A stretch of 64,000 nt of DNA from positions 1,054,001 through 1,118,000 of the forward strand of contig NZ_AP025459.1 of NCBI RefSeq assembly GCF_024347295.1. The letters are read 5' to 3'. Numbering within the stretch: the first letter of the stretch is position 1; each line of letters begins with the position of its first letter. The position numbers and the translations under genes were made by a program. This DNA is from Vibrio artabrorum. GTDB lineage: Bacteria; Pseudomonadota; Gammaproteobacteria; Enterobacterales; Vibrionaceae. Positions 8,325 to 18,532 of this stretch are shown here, piece by piece. The notes beneath the pieces are model-generated. The model did not search any database and was not told the origin of the DNA. It was given only the letters and a program-made list of their open reading frames with translations.

Positions 8325-9722
8325 TTAAAGGTGCTCTAAGATTCCCAAGCAACTCTGTTTCGCATCACCAAACAGCATTTGCGTGTTTTCTTTAAAGAAC
8401 AATGGATTCTGCACACCTGCATAACCCGTGTTCATCGAACGTTTAAATACGATAACATTTTGAGCATTCCAAACTTCCAGTACTGGCATACCAGCAATTG
8501 GGCTATTTGGATCTTCTAACGCAGCTGGATTCACAGTGTCATTCGCACCGATAACCAATACCGTATCTGTATCATCAAAGTCATCATTGATTTCGTCCAT
8601 TTCAAGAACGACATCGTAAGGTACTTTTGCTTCAGCAAGCAGTACGTTCATGTGACCCGGTAATCTACCAGCAACAGGGTGGATACCAAATCGAACCTTA
8701 ATACCTTGAGCACGCAGCTTTTCAGTGATGGCGTGAACGGGATATTGAGCTTGTGCTACTGCCATGCCGTATCCAGGAGTGATAATTACTGATTTTGAGT
8801 TTTTCAGCATATCAGCCACATCTTCAGCTGATGTTTCACGGTGTTCACCCTGCTCTTCATCGCCATCAGACACAGCCACTTCTTGGCCAAATCCACCCGC
8901 AATAACGCTAATGAACGAGCGATTCATCGCCTTACACATAATGTAAGAGAGAATTGCACCCGACGAACCAACCAACGCACCGGTTACGATAAGCAAATCA
9001 TTCGCCAGCATGAAACCTGCTGCTGCTGCTGCCCAACCAGAATACGAGTTCAGCATAGAAACCACGACTGGCATATCAGCGCCGCCAATCGATGCCACTA
9101 AATGATAGCCGAATGCGAAAGCAATCAGTGTCATCACCATTAACGCAAACATGCTGCCATCCGCTTTCACAAACATGATCATCAGCAGTGCAGAAATTAC
9201 GATAGCCGCTAGGTTCCACTTGTGCTTATGAGGGATGTTCAATGCAGACGAAGAGATAACGCCGCGAAGCTTACCAAACGCAACAATAGAACCCGTGAAA
9301 GTGACCGCACCGATAAATACCCCAAGGAACACTTCCACTAAGTGGATAACGTGCTCTGCATGAATATCTGCAGGGTTGATCGAAACAGCAGTCGGTGGAT
9401 CGATATAGCTGTTATAACCCACAAGTACCGCCGCCATACCCACAAAGCTGTGCAGAATAGCCACCAGCTCAGGCATTTCAGTCATTTCTACTTTTCTTGC
9501 GTAGTGGATACCAATGCCACCGCCGATCACCATTGCAATAATGATCCACACAATACCAGCAGAATGAGGGCCAAAGATCGTCGCGATCAATGCGATTGCC
9601 ATACCTGTAATACCGTAATAGTTACCCGCACGTGCAGATTCCTGTTTCGATAATCCAGCCAAACTCATGATAAAAAATACAGCAGCAACAATATAAGCTG
9701 CTTGTACTAATCCTTCAGACAT
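8325..9722 (-). CDS. pntB: NAD(P) transhydrogenase subunit beta
   Basis: 465 residues. Inner-membrane subunit of the proton-translocating transhydrogenase, which makes NADPH from NADH using the proton-motive force. Seen: about eight to nine hydrophobic helices through residue 265 (for example [17 protein letters not shown] at the start), then the soluble NADP-binding domain III with the fingerprint [10 protein letters not shown] (near 318) and [11 protein letters not shown]. Length matches E. coli PntB (462). Follows pntA by 10 bases; the two form an operon closed by the hairpin at 8289-8313. Confidence 0.97.
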   Translation of the reverse strand: MSEGLVQAAYIVAAVFFIMSLAGLSKQESARAGNYYGITGMAIALIATIFGPHSAGIVWIIIAMVIGGGIGIHYARKVEMTEMPELVAILHSFVGMAAVLVGYNSYIDPPTAVSINPADIHAEHVIHLVEVFLGVFIGAVTFTGSIVAFGKLRGVISSSALNIPHKHKWNLAAIVISALLMIMFVKADGSMFALMVMTLIAFAFGYHLVASIGGADMPVVVSMLNSYSGWAAAAAGFMLANDLLIVTGALVGSSGAILSYIMCKAMNRSFISVIAGGFGQEVAVSDGDEEQGEHRETSAEDVADMLKNSKSVIITPGYGMAVAQAQYPVHAITEKLRAQGIKVRFGIHPVAGRLPGHMNVLLAEAKVPYDVVLEMDEINDDFDDTDTVLVIGANDTVNPAALEDPNSPIAGMPVLEVWNAQNVIVFKRSMNTGYAGVQNPLFFKENTQMLFGDAKQSCLGILEHL

Positions 9723-9732
9723 CTGTTACTCC

Positions 9733-11280
9733 TTAGTCTTTACGGAACATTTCAAGCATACGTTTGGTCACGGTAAAGCCACCAAAGATATTGATACTTG
9801 CAATTAATACGGCAATAAATGATAAGAACGTGACGACGCCACTTCCTTGTCCGATCTGTAACAGTGCACCTACTACAATGATCCCCGAAATCGCGTTCGT
9901 CACGGACATCAAAGGCGTATGCAGAGAATGGCTGACATTCCAAACTACGTAATAACCCACCACACAAGCGAGAACAAAAACGGTAAAGTGAGATAAGAAC
10001 GCAGCTGGAGCAACCGAAGCTACCCAAGCGAATGCACCAACAGCAATTGCCATGCCTGCCGCTTTCTTCATTGGAGAAACAGGTTCTTCAACTTTAGGCT
10101 CTGGTTTGGCCGCTTTTGGCTTAGCTTGTTGTGGTTGAGCTGAAACTTGAATCGGTGGAGCTGGCCAAGTGACCTCGCCCTCTTTAACGACAGTAACACC
10201 ACGCAGAACAACATCTTCAAAGTCGATATTGATGTTGCCATCTTTCTCTTTGCAAAGCAGTTTCAGCAGGTTAACTAGATTCGTTGCATACAGTTGAGAT
10301 GATTGAGTCGGTAGACGACCAACCATATCGGTGTAACCGACAACCTTTACGCCATTCGCCGTTGTAATGACTTGATCCGCAACCGTGTATTCACAGTTAC
10401 CGCCATTGGCTGCCGCAAGGTCTACAATCACACTACCTGCACTCATGCTGTCTACCATCTCTTTGGTAATCAGCTTAGGCGCAGGGCGACCTGGAATCAG
10501 CGCCGTTGTAATGATGATATCGACGTCTTTCGCTTGAGCGGCATAAAGCTCTTCGGCTTTCTTATTGAATGCTTCAGACATCTCTTTAGCGTAGCCATCA
10601 CCCGCACCGGTATCTTCTTGGAAATCCACTTCCAAGAACTCCGCGCCCATTGACTCAACTTGTTCTTTTACTTCAGGGCGAACATCGAACGAACGAACGA
10701 TAGCGCCTAAGCTACCCGCCGCGCCTATTGCTGCCAAGCCAGCAACACCCGCACCGGCAACCAATACTTTTGCGGGCGGAACTTTACCAGCTGCTGTAAT
10801 TTGACCGGTAAAAAATCGACCAAATTCATGCGCGGCTTCAACAACAGCACGATAACCTGCGATGTTTGCCATAGAACTCAATGCATCGAGTGCTTGAGCT
10901 CTTGAAATTCGTGGGACAGAATCCATCGCCATCACGTTAATATTGCGAGTGGACAATTGTTCCATTAATTCTGGGTTTTGCGCTGGCCAAATAAAGCTGA
11001 CCAATGTTGCGCCATCTTTGAGTAATTCGATTTCATTTTTATTATCGTCAACGATCGGAGCGTTAACTTTAAAGATAATATCGGACTTCCAAGCCTCATC
11101 GGCGGTAACAACTTTTGCTCCAGCTTGTTCATACGCTGCATCTTCAAAACTTGCTAACGCACCAGCTTGTGACTCAACACAAACTTCAAACCCTAATTTT
11201 AATAGCTGTTCTACCGATTTCGGCGAAGCAGCGACTCGCGTTTCTCCCGCGAGTGTTTCTCTTGGTACACCAATTTGCAT
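9733..11280 (-). CDS. pntA: NAD(P) transhydrogenase subunit alpha
   Basis: 515 residues from the chosen start. N-terminal alanine-dehydrogenase-like NAD domain I with [18 protein letters not shown], then a Pro/Lys linker (about 375-400) and a C-terminal membrane part of about four helices. The open frame extends 26 codons further upstream, but [15 protein letters not shown] is the conserved family start and has AAGGA eight bases before it, so 11280 is used. Operates with PntB. About 300 bases upstream contain its promoter region and the terminator of the next gene to the right. Confidence 0.96.
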   Translation of the reverse strand: MQIGVPRETLAGETRVAASPKSVEQLLKLGFEVCVESQAGALASFEDAAYEQAGAKVVTADEAWKSDIIFKVNAPIVDDNKNEIELLKDGATLVSFIWPAQNPELMEQLSTRNINVMAMDSVPRISRAQALDALSSMANIAGYRAVVEAAHEFGRFFTGQITAAGKVPPAKVLVAGAGVAGLAAIGAAGSLGAIVRSFDVRPEVKEQVESMGAEFLEVDFQEDTGAGDGYAKEMSEAFNKKAEELYAAQAKDVDIIITTALIPGRPAPKLITKEMVDSMSAGSVIVDLAAANGGNCEYTVADQVITTANGVKVVGYTDMVGRLPTQSSQLYATNLVNLLKLLCKEKDGNINIDFEDVVLRGVTVVKEGEVTWPAPPIQVSAQPQQAKPKAAKPEPKVEEPVSPMKKAAGMAIAVGAFAWVASVAPAAFLSHFTVFVLACVVGYYVVWNVSHSLHTPLMSVTNAISGIIVVGALLQIGQGSGVVTFLSFIAVLIASINIFGGFTVTKRMLEMFRKD

Positions 11281-11507
11281 AGCGATTCCTTGACTATTGG
11301 CACAATGACTTGTTCGTTTGTATCTAACGACAACTAATACTTCAAGCGTTTTATTCAAAGAACAGGAAAAGTTATTACTTATAACGATTTAGTTGAGTTT
11401 TCGGCGCTTCATTTCGACAAAAGTTGGCTTCCTTAAAGCAATGCCTCAAATCACTGACTAGCCACCCTTTTAGTAACAACCCACTCGCTGGTCCTTGTAT
11501 CTAAAAC

Positions 11508-11540
11508 GAAAAAAACTTTCAACATAGACACTTGAAAGTT
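11508..11540 (-). terminator. Terminator of the comFB/hlyU-like pair
   Basis: Minus strand: stem aactttcaa / ttgaaagtt (9 bp) followed by a run of seven Ts. It begins 39 bases after the stop of the HlyU-like gene. The rest of 11281-11578 is the pntA upstream region with no further gene. Confidence 0.75.
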
Positions 11541-11578
11541 CCATAAATGATGACCGACATCAACCTAATATTAATTGA

Positions 11579-11860
11579 TTAACTAAAAATATTACCGCTC
11601 ATTTGATCAATGAACATCTGTGATTTTTTGAGCATCAATTGATTAGCATCTTCTTTGTTTGAAACGACATCAGAACGAATAAAGCGATGAGTTTTGATTT
11701 CGCCATCGACTTCTTTCTCAATTCGCCCAGCAACGCGGTACTGACCAGACTCTGCAATGGCATCTTGGTAAATACTGAACCCTTTGTATTCCACTGGTTC
11801 AATTTCTACTTTTTGTTCAGTTTTTTCTTTACCACCAAATAATCTAGAAAAAAATCCCAC
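11579..11860 (-). CDS. HlyU-like family small protein
   Basis: 93 residues starting MGFFSRLFGG, then VEYKGFSIYQDAIAESGQYR and AGRIEKEVDGE, which is the pattern of the HlyU transcriptional-activator Pfam family (PF10115) rather than the ArsR-type HlyU of V. cholerae. No classical DNA-binding helix-turn-helix is visible, so activator function is by family name only. It lies 46 bases after the ComFB gene on the same strand and before a good terminator, so the two may share a message. Confidence 0.7.
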   Translation of the reverse strand: MGFFSRLFGGKEKTEQKVEIEPVEYKGFSIYQDAIAESGQYRVAGRIEKEVDGEIKTHRFIRSDVVSNKEDANQLMLKKSQMFIDQMSGNIFS

Positions 11861-11906
11861 TGGTTAACCCTCATTAACTAACTGAACTGCCTTTAAAATA
11901 TCATGA

Positions 11907-12269
11907 CTATTTGCCATTCAACAACGGCTTTTCATACCATTGTAATTCTACGTCATCATCAAATATGTGTTGACTAAATATTACGGGAACATTGTCGTCA
12001 CGTTCACGTCTTCGATCGTCAATAATCATGCTTTCTGCATTTTTGACCGCAATCACACTATTTCGTTTATAGAGCACCAATTTGTTTTCTGGCAATGCGG
12101 AAAGAAAATCGATATCAAAGCGGATATAAATGGGTTTAAGTTGACCCAACGCCAGGCATGCAAGATCAGCCAACTGTTCGTTGGTATAACTAGAAACATA
12201 TTTATCACTACTCAAAACATGTCCAACGAGTGTTTCCATATAGTTATGTACATCCACACTGATTTGCAT
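11907..12269 (-). CDS. ComFB-domain protein (candidate cyclic dinucleotide receptor)
   Basis: 120 residues with the ComFB pattern: VDVHNYMETLVGHVL, then LADLACLALGQLKPIYIRFDIDFL, comparable to the conserved 'D-x-x-x-LALNxLPPxYV' core of the family. ComFB domains from cyanobacteria and other bacteria have recently been reported to bind cyclic di-nucleotides including c-di-GMP. It is transcribed divergently from a diguanylate cyclase gene at 12564, which fits a local signal-maker/receptor pair. Membrane association not predicted. The link to c-di-GMP in this organism is inference. Confidence 0.7.
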   Translation of the reverse strand: MQISVDVHNYMETLVGHVLSSDKYVSSYTNEQLADLACLALGQLKPIYIRFDIDFLSALPENKLVLYKRNSVIAVKNAESMIIDDRRRERDDNVPVIFSQHIFDDDVELQWYEKPLLNGK

Positions 12270-12563
12270 ACCACATCTCCGTCTATAGCGTTTAATAATG
12301 TCATTCTTAATAATGGACTAATATTGACCATTAATGTTTACATATGACCTTTTGATAAGTATCCATAACGACTCGTTGATTTTTCATATATAATGTCTAG
12401 CTTGCTCTAACACGAATAGCAAATCAAATACATATAGGGTGCATCGAATGGAGTGTATGCCTTGCTCTTACACCAATGTGTGCAAAAGTTTGGCAATGGC
12501 ATATTAAAATGTGACCTATATGAACATTATAAGATCATCAGTAAACTCAGGTTCACCATATAA
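12270..12563. promoter_or_regulatory. Divergent regulatory region, comFB / diguanylate cyclase
   Basis: 294 bases between two divergent genes. It must hold both promoters. An 8-bp inverted repeat (catatagg / cctatatg) flanks the middle at roughly 12432 and 12512, too widely spaced for a simple operator. I see no c-di-GMP riboswitch. Confidence 0.45.
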
Positions 12564-13814
12564 ATGACATCTTCTTTCGTAACGTCGAGCTTGTTTCGAT
12601 TTTGCTCTCCCCTAGTTCTGTTGGCAATGATATTTTTAGGTATGAACAGTGTCATCCATGTGACGGTTTCAAACCTAGGCTTTGCTAGCAACCTGCCGTA
12701 CATTCTTTTGAGCTTTGCCGTTTTGTTATGCCATACCTTCAGACAAGGTAGAATGGCAATGGTGTCTCTTAGCTTACTTGTGGCGTACCTCATAATCCAA
12801 ATTCGTTTGCAAACGCCACTGAATACCGGCACGACTTTACTTGAGCTGTCTCTACTGGCTACTTTACTACCCGTTGCCTGTTTATTGGTCTATGCGTTTC
12901 CGAATAACGGCGTTAACTCAAAATCGATGCTACTTTATGCCATCATCGTCGCGCTGTTTATCATTTGGGCACAGCTTTTTGTATCTTACTTCCAAGATGG
13001 CGGTTTTAAATCATGGAGTGAAGGAGTCCTATTTACGGTTAACGGCTTATCTAGACTGCCATTTGTTCTTGTTTTATATAGTCTAAGTTTACTGGGCTTA
13101 ACATCCATTTTAGTTTTGATTTATAACCGCTCTATTGATGCTGTGGTTTATAGCACTATCTTACTTACATCATGCACATTCATCCTTTTTGATGTCCAAT
13201 TCATCTCAAGCACTATGTTTTCAACATTAGGGCTCTTAATGATCATTTATGTGATGTCAGCAAGCCACGATATGGCATTTAACGACCAACTGACTAACAT
13301 CCCTGGCCGACATGCGTTAGAAGTTGATATGAAACATTTAGGCCGTAAATACTCAATGGCGATGATCGATATCGATCACTTCAAAAAGTTTAATGATACC
13401 TACGGGCATGATATCGGTGATGACGTACTAAGACTGGTAGCCCGCCTTATTACCGAGACAGGCGGTGGTGCTCGTGCTTATCGCTACGGTGGTGAAGAGT
13501 TCACGATCCTTTTTAAAAGTAAGCATGCTGAACAAGTAAAGCCACACTTACAAACGCTCATTGCTAATATACAGAAATACGACATGATTATTCGTAATAC
13601 CAACAGTCGTCCGGAGAATCATGAATTAGGCATAAAAAAACGTGGGTATAGTAACCAACCGATGAAAACGGTAAACGTCACCATAAGTATTGGTCTGTCT
13701 GATAACACAACAACCAAACAGCCTGAAGATGTATTGAAACTTGCTGATAACGCACTTTACAAAGCCAAAGAAGCGGGCCGAAACAGGCTATGCGAAAGTT
13801 TGGTATCGCAATAG
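12564..13814 (+). CDS. Membrane diguanylate cyclase (GGDEF)
   Basis: 416 residues: about seven to eight hydrophobic helices in residues 10-235 (for example LPYILLSFAVLLCHTF, TILLTSCTFILFDVQF), then a GGDEF domain with DIDHFKKFNDTYGHDIGDD and the active-site GGEEF at 309-313. It makes c-di-GMP from two GTP. The residues at the usual RxxD inhibitory site upstream of GGEEF are Gly/Ala-rich, so product feedback inhibition is probably absent. The membrane module matches no sensor family I can name. Divergent from the ComFB gene. An insertion (TNSRPENHELGIKKRGYSN) follows the active site. Confidence 0.9.
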   Translation: MTSSFVTSSLFRFCSPLVLLAMIFLGMNSVIHVTVSNLGFASNLPYILLSFAVLLCHTFRQGRMAMVSLSLLVAYLIIQIRLQTPLNTGTTLLELSLLATLLPVACLLVYAFPNNGVNSKSMLLYAIIVALFIIWAQLFVSYFQDGGFKSWSEGVLFTVNGLSRLPFVLVLYSLSLLGLTSILVLIYNRSIDAVVYSTILLTSCTFILFDVQFISSTMFSTLGLLMIIYVMSASHDMAFNDQLTNIPGRHALEVDMKHLGRKYSMAMIDIDHFKKFNDTYGHDIGDDVLRLVARLITETGGGARAYRYGGEEFTILFKSKHAEQVKPHLQTLIANIQKYDMIIRNTNSRPENHELGIKKRGYSNQPMKTVNVTISIGLSDNTTTKQPEDVLKLADNALYKAKEAGRNRLCESLVSQ

Positions 13815-13861
13815 TTTGCAGTAAGCCGAACAGAAGCGTCAACAAGCAGAAGAGAAGGTCA

Positions 13862-14872
13862 TTAGTCTTGGTTAAAGAAAATAACCAAGCTCCCTCCTTT
13901 TAGATTACTTCCGTAATTGATCGTAAATCCGATACCTACGTTATCAACCCAATCATTAAAAAGGTTAGGGTCGAGCAACCAACCTATACTGCCTTCATAA
14001 TAAGATCTCGTCCCCATTGAATTAACAGTATCACCACCAATTTCAATCCTTTTGATACTCGAGTACATCGAGGTGACGTTTTTATCCCAATGTATCAAGT
14101 CATAGAATACTTTCGCCTCATTTGCGATGTACCAACCTTCAGGGCGACCAACGTTACCATTATTCGCCTCGCCCCATCCAACACCTTTGAAGTAATGCCA
14201 ACTGGAACTGAATTTGTATTTTCCCCAGTCACTCTTATCTTCATATGTGAGTTTGATTTTAGGCTCAATGATGTATGCCCATGCGTCAGTATTAACATAG
14301 ACGCCATCTAATAATCCTCGAATGGGCTCAGAGATTGAAGAACGATACTCAAAGTCGTTACGATAGTAAGAAAAGTGGTTACCAATCGCAGAAGTGAAGC
14401 TCCAGTGGTCATCTAATTGGGTTATGTTAGCAAATTCGACATAACCAGAAACAACCGATTCTTTTTGAAGATCACTCTGCACGTTAGGGGCGAACGAGAT
14501 GTCCTTTTCAATTCTTAGGGCAGACAGACGTAAGGTCACCTCTTGATGATTATCTTCAATGTACTGTGGCAGTTCAAACGTGTATGGCAGGATTATCGAT
14601 GTAATATCTTGTCTCCGCTCCACCGAGTCACTGGAGCCAATTTGGTCATTATCTAAACGAAAGACTTTATTCGGATCGAAATTATTAACGCCAAAGGTAA
14701 ATACATCCGTATCGTTAAGCAATACGCCTGCCGCGAACGTTTGTTCGATATTCTTTCTGGAAGAATTTGACAACGCAGAAGCATTAACTACCGAGGGAAA
14801 AACAGTACAAAGCAGTGATAATACGGTTGCCCTGTTTGTTAATACTGTTGAGTAAAACTTAAAATACGACAT
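13862..14872 (-). CDS. Solitary outer-membrane autotransporter-like barrel
   Basis: 336 residues with an N-terminal signal (VLSLLCTVFPSVVNASA) and a C-terminal region of amphipathic strands ending GGSLVIFFNQD. I read it as the Vibrio family of solitary outer membrane autotransporter beta-barrel domains (Omp_AT, PF11557). It has no passenger domain. Cleavage probably after VNASA near residue 33, since the N-terminus is longer than average and may start at an internal site. Converges with the diguanylate cyclase gene, leaving only 47 bases between. Function unknown. Confidence 0.7.
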   Translation of the reverse strand: MSYFKFYSTVLTNRATVLSLLCTVFPSVVNASALSNSSRKNIEQTFAAGVLLNDTDVFTFGVNNFDPNKVFRLDNDQIGSSDSVERRQDITSIILPYTFELPQYIEDNHQEVTLRLSALRIEKDISFAPNVQSDLQKESVVSGYVEFANITQLDDHWSFTSAIGNHFSYYRNDFEYRSSISEPIRGLLDGVYVNTDAWAYIIEPKIKLTYEDKSDWGKYKFSSSWHYFKGVGWGEANNGNVGRPEGWYIANEAKVFYDLIHWDKNVTSMYSSIKRIEIGGDTVNSMGTRSYYEGSIGWLLDPNLFNDWVDNVGIGFTINYGSNLKGGSLVIFFNQD

Positions 14873-14943
14873 ATTTTTTCACTAAATTGCTTCCTAGCTT
14901 AGTGCTATTAGAAGTATAAAATCAAATATCTAAATGAGTTCGC

Positions 14944-15897
14944 CTATTCACGAGCAAGCTTTACAATGCTGTGATGTATAAAGGTGTTTCTGCCGCTTTG
15001 TTTTGCTTGATAAAGCGATTGATCCACCTGTTCATAAATTGAGGCGATAGGCTCATCCCCTCTAGGTACAAATGACAGAACACCTTGCGACACGGTCACC
15101 CGATCAGACACCCTAGAATGAGCATGCGCGTAATTCATTTCATGCAGCGCTTCTTTGATTCGCGAAGCCTGTACATGAGCGTTTTCGCCATCGGTATCAC
15201 TTAGAATTAGAATAAATTCTTCTCCACCATAGCGACCTACATATTCACCGGCACGTACAAACAATCGCTTTAAGATAGTTGCGAGGCTCTGTAAGCATCT
15301 ATCCCCTTGAATATGCCCATAATTATCATTGTAAGGCTTAAAAAAGTCTACATCTAAAAGAATCACTGACATACATACCTTTCTTCGCCCATGCCAAGCA
15401 ATGCTCTCTTCAAGCTTAGTATCCATATATCGACGATTATATAACTTAGTTAAACCGTCTTCATTAGCTTGCTGTTGTAGGAGTATATTCAGTTCTTCAA
15501 GTTTGGCAGTACTTTGCTTTAACTCTCGCCTCATATGTGCAATGCGCTGCATGGCAATCAGCTTGGAATTCAAAACGACTTTATTAACAGGTTTGATAAG
15601 GTAATCGTCGCCCCCTGCATCAATCGCTTTAGCAATCATTTCAGGCTCTTCATGCCCACTTAAAAAGATGATAGGTACCCATTCAGGAAATTGCCTACGG
15701 ACTTCGCTCGCCACTTCAAAACCGTCCATGTCTGGCATACTAATATCAAGTAAAACAAGTTCAGGATCAAAATCACAATAAACATTCAGGGCTTGTTTTC
15801 CGCTACCAACAGCTTCGACAATGTGACCCAGTTGTTTGAGTCGAATAGCAAGTTGCATCCGATCTAGTTGAACGTCATCAACCAACAATATGCGCAT
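14944..15897 (-). CDS. Response regulator with GGDEF output (PleD/WspR-like)
   Basis: 317 residues from MRILLVDD. Receiver domain with Asp7-Asp8, phospho-acceptor Asp51 (LLDISMPDMDG) and Lys102; coiled-coil linker (about 115-145); GGDEF domain with DVDFFKPYNDNYGHIQGD and GGEEF at 224-228. RAGE at 215-218 occupies the inhibitory I-site position but with Glu for Asp, so product inhibition may be altered. The open frame reaches 15921; 15897 is preferred because AAAGG lies about nine bases upstream. No histidine kinase is adjacent, so its phosphodonor is unknown. Confidence 0.9.
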   Translation of the reverse strand: MRILLVDDVQLDRMQLAIRLKQLGHIVEAVGSGKQALNVYCDFDPELVLLDISMPDMDGFEVASEVRRQFPEWVPIIFLSGHEEPEMIAKAIDAGGDDYLIKPVNKVVLNSKLIAMQRIAHMRRELKQSTAKLEELNILLQQQANEDGLTKLYNRRYMDTKLEESIAWHGRRKVCMSVILLDVDFFKPYNDNYGHIQGDRCLQSLATILKRLFVRAGEYVGRYGGEEFILILSDTDGENAHVQASRIKEALHEMNYAHAHSRVSDRVTVSQGVLSFVPRGDEPIASIYEQVDQSLYQAKQSGRNTFIHHSIVKLARE

Positions 15898-16049
15898 CGA
15901 TGAACCTTTTTCTATCATCACATCACCTTTATCTAGTGCTTAATATTGAAAGTAGCTCAAATTGAGGCTTAAATCATGCCCTAATTTCTATATTATGTTG
16001 ACTTTTTTACAGATTTTTTTAGCATAGTTTCTTTTTGAAGAGAAATACT

Positions 16050-16487
16050 ATGTCAGACGCGACAAGCAACGAACCACAAGAAATCGATTTAGCCACTGTC
16101 TCACCAGAGCTTCGTCAAGTTATCGAATTTGATGAAGTTCCAAAAGAGATGCACTTTATGGTTACTTCTATTCATGAAGTGTCTGAGGAAGCAGTACGTG
16201 AAGCATGGAGCAGCCTTCCAGCAAGCGCACAAAATGTTTTAGACAATTTCGAACAATTCCACGCGCTTATCTCTGTTAGTCAAGCTTTTGCAGGCATCAA
16301 TGTAATGGAAGAGTTCCCAACTCTTAAATTACCTGAAGACATGACTGATGAAGAAAAAGAAGAGTACCGTGCGCAACTGCTAGACCAAGTTCTACACAAC
16401 TGTGTCAAAGACATGGTTAAACAAATCAAGAAAGCTCGTCGCGACGCTATCTTGAAGCGTGATTTTAAAGAAGTTTTTACTAAGTAA
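16050..16487 (+). CDS. Conserved acidic protein, probably DUF3069
   Basis: 145 residues from MSDATSNEPQ (ribosome binding site GAAGAG eight bases before; an in-frame ATG at 16035 lacks one). Soluble, acidic, mostly helical: FDEVPKEMHFMVTSIHEVSE, LPEDMTDEEKEEYRAQL and a basic C-terminus KQIKKARRDAILKRDF. I recall this as the DUF3069 family of vibrios and relatives, function unknown. A strong terminator follows at 16537. Confidence 0.75.
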   Translation: MSDATSNEPQEIDLATVSPELRQVIEFDEVPKEMHFMVTSIHEVSEEAVREAWSSLPASAQNVLDNFEQFHALISVSQAFAGINVMEEFPTLKLPEDMTDEEKEEYRAQLLDQVLHNCVKDMVKQIKKARRDAILKRDFKEVFTK

Positions 16488-16536
16488 GTCGCCAAGCGCT
16501 GAACACAATCTAAGCGCCAACAGCATAGTAATGACT

Positions 16537-16571
16537 AAGCCGCATGTTAGTTCAAACTCGCGGCTTTTTTT
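16537..16571 (+). terminator. Intrinsic terminator
   Basis: Stem aagccgc / gcggctt (7 bp) with a 16-nt loop and a run of seven Ts (16565-16571), 50 bases after the stop of the acidic protein gene. The 160 bases to the modC stop hold nothing else that I can identify. Confidence 0.8.
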
Positions 16572-16730
16572 GTGCCCACGCATTCCATTGCCTTTATTGC
16601 TCTATGGTGTCTTTTCGTTTGTCACAATGCTCACTCAGACACATAGATTGTGACGTAAACGTCCATTTATCCGGTATAACACGACATTGGTCTCTCTTTG
16701 CGCCGTTAATGTCAAACATCAATAAACAAA

Positions 16731-17837
16731 TCAATGCGTCACGGCAATATCTCGTTGAGCGACACTCACACCTTTTATTTGCGCGTAAACACGTTGCCCT
16801 ATGTCTAGATTCAACTCGTCCAGTGCCCATAAGGTAATGGTTGCCCATAGATAGCATCCAGACTCTAACTCTAACTCGACAGACACACTCTGTTTGTCTG
16901 TGCCTTGCTGGTGCGTCTCTATACTTTTAATGGTCACAGGGAGAATATTACGTATGGAAGTCCCATTTGGCTTTTCTAGCGAAATAGAAACGTCGTTTGC
17001 CCTAACTTGCAGTCTCAAAGCAGTACCGATCTCGCTGGATACCTTCTGAACCCATAACGACGTCGATTTCCCTATTGTCAAACGTGACAATGCATAATCA
17101 TCATTATGTTCCGTTAAGCGTGCTTCAAATAGTGAGCTCTGTTCTGAGAAAGATTGCCACGGTTGCATGGCTCTTGATGCCCATACCTCTTCCGTTCTGC
17201 CGGATGAAATGACTTTCCCCTGGTCGATTATCACTAACTGATTTGCCAAGCGTAAAATTTCGTTAAGACTATGGGTCACGTAAATGATCGGGATCTGAAC
17301 CGTTTCAGAGAGATTTTCCAAAAAAGGCATCACCTCGCGCTTACGGGGTAAATCGAGAGACGCTAGAGGCTCATCCATCAGTAAAATGCTTGGTTTAGAA
17401 AGCAAAGCACGACCTATCGCAACACGTTGCCTTTCCCCCCCTGACAAGCTTACCGGGTAACGGTCTAATAATAAACCGAGAGACAACAAAGAGACTATCT
17501 GCTCAAAGTGCGCTTTATCGACCCTTTTCATTCCGTACTTAAGATTCGCCACCACCTTCATGTGCGGAAATAATCGCGACTCTTGGAACACATAACCCAC
17601 GTTACGTTTATGAGCCGGCAAGTTAATGCCACTATCACTATCAAATAAGGTCCGTCCTGACACACTGATTACGCCCTTGTCCGGCGGTTTAAGTCCACTA
17701 ATCGCATTGATAAGTGATGTTTTACCGGCACCGGAACGACCGAAAATGGCAGTAATACCATGACTCGGCAATTCTAAATCAATGTCAAAAAACGATTCAC
17801 CAAGCTGTTGTTGGTACCGGAGTATCAAAGCACTCAT
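16731..17837 (-). CDS. modC: Molybdate ABC transporter ATPase
   Basis: 368 residues. Energises molybdate import with ModB and ModA. Seen: Walker A GRSGAGKT (33-40), signature [16 protein letters not shown] (from 131), Walker [13 protein letters not shown] (151-162), switch His in YVTHS, and a C-terminal TOBE/MOP-like domain (about 290-360) that binds molybdate in this family. Length close to E. coli ModC (352). ATG overlaps the modB stop. Last gene of cobQ-modABC. Confidence 0.96.
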   Translation of the reverse strand: MSALILRYQQQLGESFFDIDLELPSHGITAIFGRSGAGKTSLINAISGLKPPDKGVISVSGRTLFDSDSGINLPAHKRNVGYVFQESRLFPHMKVVANLKYGMKRVDKAHFEQIVSLLSLGLLLDRYPVSLSGGERQRVAIGRALLSKPSILLMDEPLASLDLPRKREVMPFLENLSETVQIPIIYVTHSLNEILRLANQLVIIDQGKVISSGRTEEVWASRAMQPWQSFSEQSSLFEARLTEHNDDYALSRLTIGKSTSLWVQKVSSEIGTALRLQVRANDVSISLEKPNGTSIRNILPVTIKSIETHQQGTDKQSVSVELELESGCYLWATITLWALDELNLDIGQRVYAQIKGVSVAQRDIAVTH

Positions 17838-18532
17838 GCTCTTCCCCCTAAACGCTGCGATGATTTTCTATTTAACCATTCAGATAGCATCAATGAGCCG
17901 AGCGCGATTACGATAGATATAACACATAAGCGCGCCGCTTCCATTTCTGCGCCGGGTGTTTCGATAAAGGTGTACATGGCCAGTGGGATCGTTTGTGTTT
18001 CACCGGGAATATTGGAAACAAAGCTGATGGTGGCACCAAACTCACCGAGGCTTCTCGCGAATGAAAGCATGGTGCCCGTTATGATCCCCGGGATCATTAA
18101 AGGTAAGGTGATAGTGAAAAACACTCGAATCGGAGAAGCGCCGAGTGTCGCGGCGGCCTCTTCGAGTTTACTGTCTACCGTTTCTAGGCTCAATCTAATA
18201 GAGCGAACCATTAATGGCAACGCCACAACCACACAAGCGAGTGAAGCGCCCTTCCAACTAAAACTGAATACCACACCAAAAACGTCGTTAAGCCACGCAC
18301 CGATGATGCCTTGTCTGCCCATCATCACTAGCAGCAAATAACCAATGACGACAGGTGGAAGTACCAAAGGTAAATGGACGATGCTCTCTACAATACTTTT
18401 GCCCACAAATTGTTTTTTAGCAAGCAGCCACGCTAAACCAATGCCGATAGGAATAAGCCATAAGATGGCAAATCCAGCGACTTTTAAGCTCAGCATTAAA
18501 GCTTGGTATTCGTATTCCGATAAATACATCAT
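17834..18532 (-). CDS. modB: Molybdate ABC transporter permease
   Basis: 232 residues, about five transmembrane helices (for example [20 protein letters not shown] near the start) and the EAA loop that contacts ModC ([16 protein letters not shown], about residue 142). Inner membrane. Overlaps both modA and modC by 4 bases (ATGA), so the three subunits are translationally coupled. Confidence 0.96.
   Translation of the reverse strand: MMYLSEYEYQALMLSLKVAGFAILWLIPIGIGLAWLLAKKQFVGKSIVESIVHLPLVLPPVVIGYLLLVMMGRQGIIGAWLNDVFGVVFSFSWKGASLACVVVALPLMVRSIRLSLETVDSKLEEAAATLGASPIRVFFTITLPLMIPGIITGTMLSFARSLGEFGATISFVSNIPGETQTIPLAMYTFIETPGAEMEAARLCVISIVIALGSLMLSEWLNRKSSQRLGGRA

Noticed and set aside
12270..12563. 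c-di-GMP (GEMM) riboswitch before the diguanylate cyclase
   Set aside because: The conserved GEMM core sequence is not present on either strand.
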